From the NCBI GenBank assembly GCA_000934385.1, contig KN880620.1, positions 1 to 46,801 of the forward strand: DNA of 46,801 nt, given 5' to 3'. A model generated the notes under the pieces. It did not search any database, was not told the origin of the DNA, and saw only the letters and a program-made list of their open reading frames with translations. Below are positions 24,779 through 34,822 of the stretch, piece by piece. The first letter of the stretch is position 1; every line of letters begins with the position of its first letter. Position numbers and translations under genes: made by a program. This DNA is from Cylindrobasidium torrendii FP15055 ss-10. Taxonomy: Eukaryota > Basidiomycota > Agaricomycetes > Agaricales > Physalacriaceae.

Positions 24779-25936
24779 CTAGGCCTTGTGTCCAGCCAAT
24801 TCCTCTGCGCGCGACCATATATCAAAGTCGTCCGCTTGAATCAAAGTCGACTTCGACCAAGGGAACACACCCTCCTTCGTGGATAGCTCAATACTGAGGC
24901 GAAAATCTTGTAGAGGAATACCCCATCCATTCGTACTAACATGCAAGGTCGTCATGTTGGGAAATATGCGAAAGATGGCCGATGGGATGAGACGGACGGG
25001 TTCGGCGACATCCTGGTACTCATTGATCCCTAACGATATGCGTTCGAGCGAGTTCACTGGTGCATCATGCCATTCGTCGGCCAGATTTTGCAGAAATTCC
25101 ATCACGAAAATTGGACGTGAATTATAGCATTCGAGCGACTTCAGGTTCGGGGTGCGTAGGTAAGCAGGGAGATCGCCGAAGTCATTGTACAGGGTGAGTG
25201 ATTGCAACGCAGAAAGTACCAGGGGAACCTCCTCGGGATCGGGACGGCCGAGAAGACAGGGAGAAACAAGAGTCAGGGTTGTCAAAGTGGAGGCAGAGGA
25301 TGTGAAAAGGGTGAGGAGACGGCCAGTGCCCTCAATCACCACCGATGTCAGCGCAAGGCTTGAAAATGCATGTACTTGCTCGTGGATTTCGATCCCGGTG
25401 ATGTATATGCGGTGTAGATTTTCGAAGCGGATTCCATAGTTGTCTTGAGGGTACTCGGGTATGACTGGGATGCGAGGGACAGAGGCTGCCGCCAGGGGAT
25501 TTTCATGGCCGTGGAATGCGAATGACAAGGATTCAAGAAGCGGTGCGGTGTAAGAGCAGAGAACAGTCCTGAGGTAGTCCGGGTTGCGGTCATGCGCACA
25601 GATCGAGAGATGTCGCATTCGAGGAAGATGTCGTCGAATGATGGCCAAGCCCTCTGAGTCCTCTATGTCAAGCCAGATGTAGAAAGATAGTGCCAGCCCT
25701 CCGCTTCTCCTGATACGTTCGTCGATGTTCGCGGTGTTTCCGCCATAGTATAGAATATACGTCCAAAGAAGAGGATAGACAAGGGCGATGTTTCGCCAAC
25801 GTTGGCTGACGTGCGAGATGGCCGTGGCGACCTGGACATTTTCTCCTGCCACGCTCCCGAAGATTTCGAAGTCGTGTGTTTGGCTGTGAGCAAAGATTTC
25901 TCGAAGAAGTTCTTCGGGCAGGAGTTCATTGATCAT
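24779..25936 (-). CDS. F-box protein, paralog 1
   Basis: Single-exon gene of 385 residues. The N-terminus is an F-box (INELLPEELLREIFAHS, then ISHVSQRWRNIALVYPLLW, about residues 1-60), which binds Skp1 in SCF ubiquitin ligases. The rest consists of irregular leucine-rich segments (APLLESLSFAFHG, LTTLTLVSPCL, NLKSLECYNSRP, FPNMTTLHV) typical of the large F-box/LRR-like families of agaricomycetes. The same order of segments occurs in its neighbour at 26112-27317, only 175 bp upstream on the same strand, so the two are tandem duplicates. The start matches the paralog's second position (MIN versus MNLIN). Target unknown; such proteins turn over quickly between strains. Confidence 0.88.
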   Translation of the reverse strand: MINELLPEELLREIFAHSQTHDFEIFGSVAGENVQVATAISHVSQRWRNIALVYPLLWTYILYYGGNTANIDERIRRSGGLALSFYIWLDIEDSEGLAIIRRHLPRMRHLSICAHDRNPDYLRTVLCSYTAPLLESLSFAFHGHENPLAAASVPRIPVIPEYPQDNYGIRFENLHRIYITGIEIHEQVHAFSSLALTSVVIEGTGRLLTLFTSSASTLTTLTLVSPCLLGRPDPEEVPLVLSALQSLTLYNDFGDLPAYLRTPNLKSLECYNSRPIFVMEFLQNLADEWHDAPVNSLERISLGINEYQDVAEPVRLIPSAIFRIFPNMTTLHVSTNGWGIPLQDFRLSIELSTKEGVFPWSKSTLIQADDFDIWSRAEELAGHKA

Positions 25937-26111
25937 GGTGGTAAGCGGTCAAGATTCGGCAGTCGGTCCGTCCTCCATGTGCACGAACAAAGGATCCACG
26001 TTCAAATGCCAGCCATAAAAACGAAGAAAGTAGGTAAAATTAATGGTTCTCTTGTTAATCCCCTCATCAGAGCAGCTATGAAATGGAGCATACATATGAT
26101 TCCTTGCGCTA

Positions 26112-27317
26112 CTACATTGTGATGTTGGTAGTCAGTTCTACAATATTCGCGATTTCCTTCCGATCTGTCATGCCGATTTCCTTGACAAGGAGCGCACGCA
26201 GCCGTTCATCGTCCACCTGAATCGATGCTAGTTTTGGCCAAGGAAACCCACCCGCCTTTGTGAACCAACCAAGGCTTGCGCTCCAAGCTTGCAGCAACAC
26301 TATCGACGATCCAGTGATATGCAAGGTCATGACGTTGGGAAAGGTGTGAAAGATGGGCGGGGGTACGCACGGGATGGGCAGGCCAGCATCTGGTTGCCAT
26401 GTCCCAAACGACATACGCTCGAGCGAGTCCACCGGGGCAGCGTGCCATCTACAGGCCAGGTGTGCAAGGGAAGGCGCCAGTTGAGACGGGATGGCGCTGT
26501 AACATCCTAGTGATTTCAGGTTTGGGGCGCGCAGGATAGCAGCAATAAGCCCATGTTCGTCGCCGTACACTACGAGGGACTGCAATGCAGGTAGAACTAT
26601 GGGACCATCGAGATGAACCTCAAAACAGGGCGAAACGAGGGTAAGGCTCGTTAGGGTAGAGGCGGACGTTGCAATGATGGGTGGGACGGGCGTCATGCCT
26701 TCGAGTACCACCGATGTCAGTCCGAGGGGGCTCGAAAATACATCAACTTGCTTGCGAAGCTCGATCCCTGTGATACGTAGCCGGCGTAGGACTTGAAAGC
26801 GGATTGTTTGGATGTCTTTGGGATACCAGGGTGCTACTGGTAGATAAGGGACGCTGACCGCGGCCATGATGTCCTCTTTGCCGTGGAACGTGAAAGACAA
26901 GGATTCAAGAAGTGGGGCGGTATGAGAGCAGAGAACACTCTGGAGATAGTCGGTATTGTGCTCATCTGCGCAGATTGAGAGATGTTGTGCTCGGGAAAGA
27001 TGTTGTCGAATAATGGCCAGGCCTGCTGGATCCTCTCTGTCAAGCCAGATATAAAGGGACAGTGGCAACGGTCCACTTCTTTTGATATTCTCGCTAACTT
27101 TCGCAATGTTTCCGTTGCGGTATGGAATATACGTCCAAAGATGATGATGGGCGAGGGCGACGTCCCGCCAACGTTGACTGACGTGTGAGATAGCGGCGGC
27201 GACACGGGTATTCTCTAGCACCGTCTGGCGCCCAAGGAAGTCGAAGTCGTGCGTCTGGGTTTGAGAAAAGATGTCTCTAAGAATTTCGTCGGGGAGAAGT
27301 TCATTGATCAGATTCAT
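26112..27317 (-). CDS. F-box protein, paralog 2
   Basis: Single-exon gene of 401 residues with an N-terminal F-box (INELLPDEILRDIFSQT, then ISHVSQRWRDVALAHHHLW) and leucine-rich segments in the same order as the gene at 24779-25936 (APLLESLSFTFHG, LTSLTLVSPCF, NLKSLGCYS, FPNVMTLHI). It carries a C-terminal extension of about 20 residues (IGMTDRKEIANIVELTTNITM) that the paralog lacks. The two share their start region and a conserved SLYIWLD/SFYIWLD segment near residue 90, so they arose by tandem duplication followed by divergence. Probable adaptor of an SCF ubiquitin ligase; substrate unknown. Confidence 0.88.
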   Translation of the reverse strand: MNLINELLPDEILRDIFSQTQTHDFDFLGRQTVLENTRVAAAISHVSQRWRDVALAHHHLWTYIPYRNGNIAKVSENIKRSGPLPLSLYIWLDREDPAGLAIIRQHLSRAQHLSICADEHNTDYLQSVLCSHTAPLLESLSFTFHGKEDIMAAVSVPYLPVAPWYPKDIQTIRFQVLRRLRITGIELRKQVDVFSSPLGLTSVVLEGMTPVPPIIATSASTLTSLTLVSPCFEVHLDGPIVLPALQSLVVYGDEHGLIAAILRAPNLKSLGCYSAIPSQLAPSLAHLACRWHAAPVDSLERMSFGTWQPDAGLPIPCVPPPIFHTFPNVMTLHITGSSIVLLQAWSASLGWFTKAGGFPWPKLASIQVDDERLRALLVKEIGMTDRKEIANIVELTTNITM

Positions 27318-30300
27318 GGTGGTTGGTGGTCAAGATTCGGAGGTCGGCCCGCGTACATAACAAAGAGTTAATTTACGTAAGCACGTCCATTTGGAGAACA
27401 ACACGGCGTGGACATGTACATACAGCAATTGCAGTCTCTATCTCCCCTTCCAGTACATAATATATTTTCTTGCGAAGTGAGTTCGATATGTATGTCTGTC
27501 GCCCTCACTTGCCATCTAAATCTACTAAAGCTAATGTACTATGTATTGCAATTGTAATAGGATTCTTGTTCACAAACGTGTGTGCACAAGCCTGCCGCAC
27601 TTCCCGCTTAGCTATCAGCTAACGCAGCTGTTTGTTTATCGCTAACTTGTGAAATCGAAACCAGATTGCACACAAGCCGCGTCGTCAGCTAGGATGGGTA
27701 GATGGCCACTCTAGGCGCTCATCAACGACCACATATGCTGGGATGAATCGGAAGCTTCCTTCGATTCGAAGACAACCATCTAATGAAGAGAGTCCCGCCA
27801 TTTTATCATACAATGAGCGTGGGATGGATGCACCCAACAGGAGGACAACCATAACGAATTTATACCCCAGTCTGTCTCTTGATAACCTCAACTGAGTTGA
27901 CGGGAGGCAGCCCATATACCTATAGCACCCTTACATGTGCTTTGCTTGGCATCGAGCTACTTACACATCCAACACCGATAAGCCTGCAAAAGCACAAACG
28001 TTGCTACACTCCAACTCAGTGCACGGAATCGGCCACTCAGTTACAAGGACTCGGTGGACTGAGCTGTAGAACTACATGCCCTCCGACCCCGACTCTTCGA
28101 CGCCACACGCTGTGTAGCGTGAGGACCCCGGAGAGCACTTTCGGCGCTACCCATATCGCTATATCATGCTTGAAGTTGAAGCTTTTGATTGACTCACTAT
28201 GCATTGAAAGGGACGACAAACACGGAGATTGAACTTCAGGACGCTATGTGTGCATGATTCACGATGCGCTCAAGCTCAAAGACTTCGTGAGAAAGCCCAT
28301 GCCCATTTACAGCCGTGCATGACCGTGAGCGATGATCCATGTCCTCAGTGACCTCGATTCGGCCATGCACGGTGTAGATACAGCTCCTTGGCAAAGCGAC
28401 AATGAGAGAGGACTTGCTGATTAAGTACTACTTAGCCTTTTCCTCGTGGGATGTGCGGACTCTGGACAAAACGAGGCGCACCTCCTCGTCCCTTCGACAC
28501 TCGGTAAAGAGGGCGCCATCGTAGACGTCATCCATGTTGCCCCCGTTTATCTGCTTGCCTCGTCGCCCCGACCGAAGGGGAGCAAAAGCTGTCAGTGGCT
28601 TGATAGTCCCAGTGAGCGCACACCGCTGGAAGCTTTTGAGAACATATCCATGTCATTGTGGTTGTAACGTGCCGTGGTGTATCCAGCTTCACTATCATGC
28701 GCAGAGTCCACGACGCTCACGTTCTCCAAGATCTCGCACTTAGCAAGCTAAGTGCGAGTGAGATTCCGGAGAATTTAGAATTCGAAGATGAGCACGAAAA
28801 CCGCCGGGGAATGTGTGGCGGCGCTCTTGTTATGTAGTAGAGTGACGAGGACAGCGGCGCGGACGTCGGGGGAGAGGAAGTTATGAATGCCTTCACCTGG
28901 GTACTACGGTCGCCGGGAAAGTGGATTCCGCGAACGGAACGCAGACATTCTGCCAACTCTGCCGGTGCAAAAACGCAATCTCACCCTGTCAATTATCTTG
29001 GCCGTCGACTTAGCGGTAGTGAGGGCGGGAAGATCGACCTGCGCTTTGAGAAATGGGGCTTGTCTTAAGTCTTGGAGAGACAAAGTATTCGAGCCACTAA
29101 CCATTATCATCTGCGTCGGGTGCGTCTTGTCTGACTGCGGCGCTGCGGTGCAAGACACTCTCGAGCCCGTTGTCAATGTTTGAAGCAGAAACATAGGACG
29201 CCAGTCCCCAGTACGCAGGAGACGGGGCACCGACCTTTCTACAAGCTCCTTTCGGGACGTCCGACATAGAGGAGCAGGTAGCACAGAGCAATAGAGAAAT
29301 ACAAAGAAAAGTTGACAATTTCACCTCGAAATAACAAATTCTGTCCATCGTTCTATCAGTGCTCTACAAGCCGTATCAGCCGCCGCTCACGTGCATGTAG
29401 GCGGTGCGCTCACCTGACCGTCTCCGCCGTCTCTGCGTCATCGCCGGCATCCGCCAAGGACTGCGACCTGCGAGCGGTTCCGGGGTCCTCGATCATCTAA
29501 GCCTGTATAGTGGTTTAGTCTTGGAAGGCACTTTAAGTTTGAATGAGGGATATTATCTTCAAATGAACGAAGCATGCAGACACAACGGTCAACTTGAATG
29601 TGGCGCTTATTTTGCTAGTTGTGTTGGAGTGTTCTGGAACAGTCATAGGCAGGATTCAAGGGAAAAGCACTGCACACAGCCTCGAGGGAATTTGCCAAAA
29701 GGTCTGGCGGATGTGACGAGCGCTGGCTGCGTTGTCTGGCGGCGTTTGTGCCACTCGAACGAACACGAACACCAGGGTATGGTACTGGGGCTGCCAAGAG
29801 GTGCACACCAGACCGTCTCTCTGTACTCCAGGATCAAGAGCTGGGGTAGTTAAGATGGGATTTGTGATCTCTGTATGTGGGTGCTGGGGTCATATTAATG
29901 AAAAGATACTATGGGTAAATGGTGGGTTTGATTCATTCGCAGTCATAGGCGGAACACGTACCCCAATGTAGGAAAAAAACTATGCTTGAACAGAGTCAGT
30001 CAGCATCACAATGGAAAGCTGCGTCAGCGACTTGATCGCGACAGGTCCGATACGTGGAATTTTTTTACGTTCATTTTCTGCTTCATGGCAAGATCATGGG
30101 TTAGCTAGAAAATCATAGAATGAACGGAATATAAAAGTGGGGATAAGGAATAGTAGTAGAACCAAAGTAGAACATACCTGGAGCATACAAACGAAATGTG
30201 GATGCGGCATGGGCAAGAGGAAGTTCTACGGGGTCCCCTCTGACTGTACTTCCATACCTGGACGAAGGACCCGAGCGACTTCGATTATGTACTGCAAACT

Positions 30301-32751
30301 CCCTCGTCGAGACCCCACTGTTCCAATCGTCAGTTCGAGCCTACATCATTGCCCTCGAAATGCGTCAACGTGAGCTTCAGAAATGACCCCAGAATGTACT
30401 TGATCTGTACAGCGCTTCATTGTCCTCCCAAAAACTGAGGATATTGTATTTGAGAAACGACGTTGTGATTAGACTGTCTTTCCGGTCCGAATCGTCTGGA
30501 ACGCTACTCGAGCTCGAACTTGAACTGGCCGAACATCTGATTTTTTTCGAGCGTGAGCAACATCGGCATTTTCCTCGTTCATTGTGGCTCGTCGCATCGA
30601 GTCCCTGGTTCTGGCTCCCCCGGACGGGAGGAAGTCATGTCCAACTTGGCATCAAGGATGGAGAACTAGACGCGCCGTTCCATGATCCATCAAGATGCGG
30701 GGAGCGGAGGATGGGGTTTTTTCTCTGCGCCCAGGGGGTCTCCGTGGTCCTACCGACGAAGCACCACACGTATCAACTCGGTAAATCCAGAGGCCAGCCG
30801 CCAGAGAAAGAAAATGCACACCAGCGCGCGGACAAAGCTGGTCGGCTGCATAAAGCGCAAGATAAAGTTTGGATAAAGTCGCGAGCAACGTGCAGCTACG
30901 GCATCGTCCGAGGCAATATTGAACATTGCTTGTGTGCGCGTGGAGAACAGGGAAGTGGACAGCATGCCAGGGTCGAAAGCGCGCCCCCTTGACGACCTAA
31001 GGCGTGTGGGTGCGCCCATCAATGAAAAACACGCGAGCCAGGTCCTCACATTCCGCGCCACATTAACAAGCAAGGCGCCCTCGCCCTCATCCACCGCGAT
31101 AACAGACTAACGCACCAAGGAATCAATTGGGAGCCACAATGAGCAGACGCGAGGCAAGGTATACACGGCGCTCTGCTCACACCATCGATGGGATCTCTCA
31201 GAGTCAGAGTCACGGAAATCACTTGTCTAGACGGACAGAAAAGCTATCCGATGGGGTCTAGGGCTTGGTAAATGGTCTTTTTCACTGGAAACCCCTTCGC
31301 CCTAGGCTACATGCACGCCCTGGGAATTCGCCAGCTGCGGCAGCGACGCCGTGTAACCCACTCATTATTGTGTGCCACTGCGATTCCAGCATGATAATAT
31401 CTGTTGATTCTTGAACGTGCTTTTGCGATTGCAAATCGTGGCTGAGATTCCTACACGATGGGAAAGGGAATGTGCAGCATCGAGGAGGACAATGAGGCGT
31501 GGAAGAAAGCAATGTTACGAAAAGAGAAGGCGAAGAGAAGAAGGTGTACACAAGGAGTCTGTTGAGGCCGGAGTCAGAGATCACCTAGAGAACTTCGAAA
31601 CCTGTGGGAGTCAGCGCACGCGGAGTGGAGTCCAAGGCGCATGGGGCGGGCACACAGAGCGGCTGGTGGATTCTGGTTTACCTGTAAAAGATGAGCAAGC
31701 GAACGGCGCGTAGGGATCACAAGCCAGTGTACGTGTATGTCTTGCCGACGCGGTATATGGTCTTCATCCTGACTCTGCCGCATTACGCGAGCATTACTAG
31801 TGCAGAGCTGGTACGCGTTGGAATGCGAGATAGCCTCCCGGGTATCGAGTAAGCTGCCATATTGGACTCGGATGCCTGGGAGTCTCGCAAAGTTGTCGCT
31901 AGTGCTCAAGGAGTCCGAGTGCCGGACATCGAGGATCCTGGCTCGCGTCCAGGCAGACATGGTATTCAAAAAAGGACGAGACAGAGTCGAAAGAAGGTAG
32001 CTAGACAAGAAGAGCAGCCACAAAATGAAAGGCGCGGTGCAGGGCGTACATTCGGCGTCGCAGGTGGCCGTTATGCTCCGTACGTTCCAGGTCAGTCTGT
32101 CCTACAATTCCGTAGAGTTGGCCAAGCGAAAACGTGATGCACGGCGGGGGAGGCCGACGTGTGAGCGGCATGGGTGTGCCGTTTGTACCAATGGCTTACG
32201 AAACAATTGAGGGCGCTGCCTACCTGCACAGGACGGCCGCTGCGGGCGGGTGCGACGGGAGGATGAGAAAATGAGGCTTGCGGCGTGGGTGCAGGACTGA
32301 CTTATTTCCCGGAGAGGAAAGTATGCTTGACTACCAGGACCGGACATACCGTGCGACAAAGGCAAATTTCCGGGTTTGAGAAACTGTAAAAATTTCCCTT
32401 CCCTGAGCGCCAAGAGATTGATAATGACACTGAATAAATGCGTGTTGGGCCGGCAACGACGGCGGCATCGTTGAACGCTGCGTTCACCACTGCAGTTGTA
32501 GGCTGCAGCTAAGTATGCACATTCCAACACTAATGAACATTCGCAGCAGAGTCACAGCCACCCGGTTTCGTACCGGCACATCCCGTGACAAACTTGGGAA
32601 ATGGGCACGATCTACAGATCTAAGCGAGGACCCCAGACACCACCATGTAGATCTCGATCAGTAGATTTGCCAAGTCGCGGATAGGATACAAATACATCAT
32701 CGCTTAGTCGAGATTTCAGCACACCTTCCCCCCCTCACAACCGTACTCACG
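27318..32751. other. Gene-poor region, about 5.4 kb
   Basis: No gene with family features was found here. Open frames up to about 190 codons exist but lack plausible starts, composition or splice context. Points of note inside: a short minus-strand frame at 27915-27685 with fair protein-like composition, the hairpin at 28721-28773, and a possible small secreted protein at 29348-29097 on the minus strand. The region may be decayed transposon or fast-evolving small genes; neither can be shown from one sequence. Confidence 0.45.
28721..28773. repeat. Inverted repeat (hairpin) with 2-nt loop
   Basis: The arms 28721-28744 and 28747-28773 are near-complementary. The inner ten bases (CGCACTTAGC / GCTAAGTGCG) pair perfectly around a central AA, and after small bulges ATCT/AGAT and TTCTCC/GGAGAA continue the stem. 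No terminator-like T run follows it. Confidence 0.7.
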
Positions 32752-33800
32752 ATGGCCTCTGCTACGCCCACTCGAATTCGGTTTGCGCCTCTCCCCGACC
32801 CAAACAGCCCAGCTATTCGCGATGGGTCGGACGACGACTACGACTCGCCAGTGACCCCGGAGCTGAATCCAAAGCGCTTCAGCAACCTTGGTTTCACCGG
32901 CGTCAAGAGGCAGACAACACCACCAGAGCCCATTTCTTCGAGCTCGTCAAGCTCAATGCACAGTCTCACACCCACTCCGAGCAATGAGTCCAACGGACCC
33001 ACGGAGCGCAAAGGCTGGAGACGCTGGTTCACGCGTTCAGAGTCCGGACGGCCACAGTCTCAGGTGTGTTTACAACGCATATATTCACTTTTTTCACTCT
33101 TTACTGATCCCATCTGCAGGAACTTTCGCGATGGTCATCCGTCTCTTCTGCGCTGAGCACAAACACCACCGATTCCCTTTTCCGCACCACTTCCACTACT
33201 TCGTACCGTGGCGGAAATGTGCGGTCACTAAAGAAACATGCCCCGACAAAGTCGCGCCGTTCGCCTTCTGCAGACGGCCTCGCGCACTTTGATTCTGCGC
33301 GCCCTCAACAGCGGATGCTCAACGGGCGTGTCTATGGCGGCAAGAAGAACCAAAACCTTTTCAACACTGTCCCGGATCGTGAGCCCGAATTCGTCGAGTG
33401 GGGATACGGCGGCATGGGCTCTGTTCGCAGCCAGCGCGAGGTTGGCGGTGCGATGTGGAACAAGGTCCAGGCGACGGTCCAGGACGAGGACGACGGCGGA
33501 GGGATGGCCTGGGTGAAGCGTCGCAAGGCAGAGCGGGAGACGAAGAAGCAGCAAGAGGCGGAGGAAGCGAAGAAGCGCGCCGAAGAAGAACAGAAGCCCG
33601 CGCAAGAGCCGACGACGATGCCGGGCGAGCACGACACCGCCGCCGTCACCGTTCCGCGACGAGCGGAGGTCGAAGATGAGGAGGACGAGGAGGCAGACGA
33701 CGACGCAGATGATGCGGACGACGAGGACGATTGCCCAGCCCTCCGCAAAACAAGTCTAGGAGCAGGCGTCGAGGTTATCTCAAGACATCATAAACAATAG
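32752..33800 (+). CDS. Hypothetical acidic fungal protein
   Basis: Two exons (32752-33063, 33120-33800; 56-bp phase-0 intron) give 330 residues. I do not recognise a domain. The N-terminus (TPTRIRFAPLPDPNSP) and the block EFVEWGYGGMGSVRSQREVGGAMWNKVQ followed by GGMAWVKRRKAERE look like conserved motifs of an uncharacterised basidiomycete family. After these come a charged, helix-forming Lys/Glu stretch (about 225-255) and an Asp/Glu run (EDEEDEEADDDADDADDEDD). No signal peptide or membrane segment; Ser-rich regions and KKHAPTKSRRSPS suggest a phosphorylated, possibly nuclear protein. The start ATG has a good context (ACGATGG) and the intron is canonical. Confidence 0.8.
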
Positions 33801-34711
33801 TTTCCTTTCTCATTTCTTTGATTATCTTCATCATTGTACATATTGGTCTCGCAGTTTTGTTGTCATACATAGCATAGGTCCCCTCATTTAGTCCCCCTTT
33901 TTATTGCCTCTGCCTTGTAACTGCTATACCTCTCCCACTCACAATATCATGCGCATTTATGATTGAAACAGTTGGTATGAGTCTATGAGTTGGCGAACTC
34001 TTTCGCTAGGCGTCGTTGGAATTTACCCCACAACCCCGCATTCTGCCTCCTATGATGTTTGCTTCCGTCAGACCAGCTTCCGGGAATGATAAGATGTCCG
34101 AAAACGGGACACTCCACCGCCGCAGACGTATTTCCTGAGTGTTGGACTGACAAAACTTGGCTCTCCACCGCTACTAGTGCATTTCGCACATACGGAGAAT
34201 GTGCTGAGGAGCGTGAAGCGTCAGTCGCGCGTCAGGATAGAGGCGATCGACATTCATTTGCGAGCGCGTGACCGTGTAACACATCAAAGAGCCGTTATTC
34301 ACACATTGTTGTTTGACTCCATGTGCTGAGCTGGGTCCCCGATGCGGGGTTCAGAGTGTTGTATGGATGGGAGACTTCTGAAGGTGGGCATGTACACATC
34401 TCCTTCGAATAAATGTCGAATAATAGAGTTTGGTGTGCTCAAAAAGATGATTCTACCGTCCGTACCGTTCCATATCACTTCGAACTCTCCTGAGTACCAA
34501 GTCGGTCAAAATCTTTCAAATGTCAACTGCTACGAACAACACTCGCAGGAGTCTGTGCAGTGTGATCATCGTCTAGACAGTCTTCAAGCTGTCCGAGCTC
34601 CATTTGCAAGTACTTGAGCATGCACTGGTGTTGCAGGGTTTCCGGAAAACTTGGAAAGCTAGCCTCTAGGAAACAATGGAATCGAAAAATCAAGATCGTA
34701 ATTTGTGCTAG
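33801..34711. other. Intergenic region between the acidic protein gene and tRNA-Trp
   Basis: About 0.9 kb; 3' UTR of the upstream gene at its left end. Nothing else was recognised. Confidence 0.5.
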
Positions 34712-34712
34712 C

Positions 34713-34717
34713 AAAAA
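34713..34717 (-). terminator. RNA polymerase III terminator of tRNA-Trp
   Basis: A run of five T on the minus strand, 22 bases past the discriminator base of the tRNA. This is the standard pol III stop signal. Confidence 0.65.
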
Positions 34718-34739
34718 CAACTTGACATGACTTTCCTAG

Positions 34740-34822
34740 TGACCCCTACCCGATTTGAACGGATGACCTTGTGGAATTTCCAAGTCTGGAATCACACACT
34801 CTACCAGCTGAGCTAAGGGGTC
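34740..34822 (-). tRNA. tRNA-Trp: tRNA-Trp(CCA) with a 10-nt intron
   Basis: The acceptor stem GACCCCT/AGGGGTC pairs fully, the discriminator is A, the D-arm is GCTC/GAGT, and the T-arm is ATCCG-TTCAAAT-CGGGT. The anticodon loop reads TTCCAG followed by an intron (34785-34776, ACTTGGAAAT) immediately 3' of position 37, the standard place. GACC...GGGGTC with CCA is the eukaryotic tRNA-Trp pattern. One A-C mismatch (31-39) remains in the anticodon stem. Box A (TAGCTCAGCTGG) and box B (GTTCAAATC) are present. Confidence 0.93.

Noticed and set aside
30420..30992. Open plus-strand frame of about 190 codons
   Set aside because: It has no ATG at a sensible position, unusual composition and no splice context or family motif; chance open frame in GC-rich DNA.
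31574..32023. Open minus-strand frame of about 150 codons
   Set aside because: Composition looks random and no motif was found.
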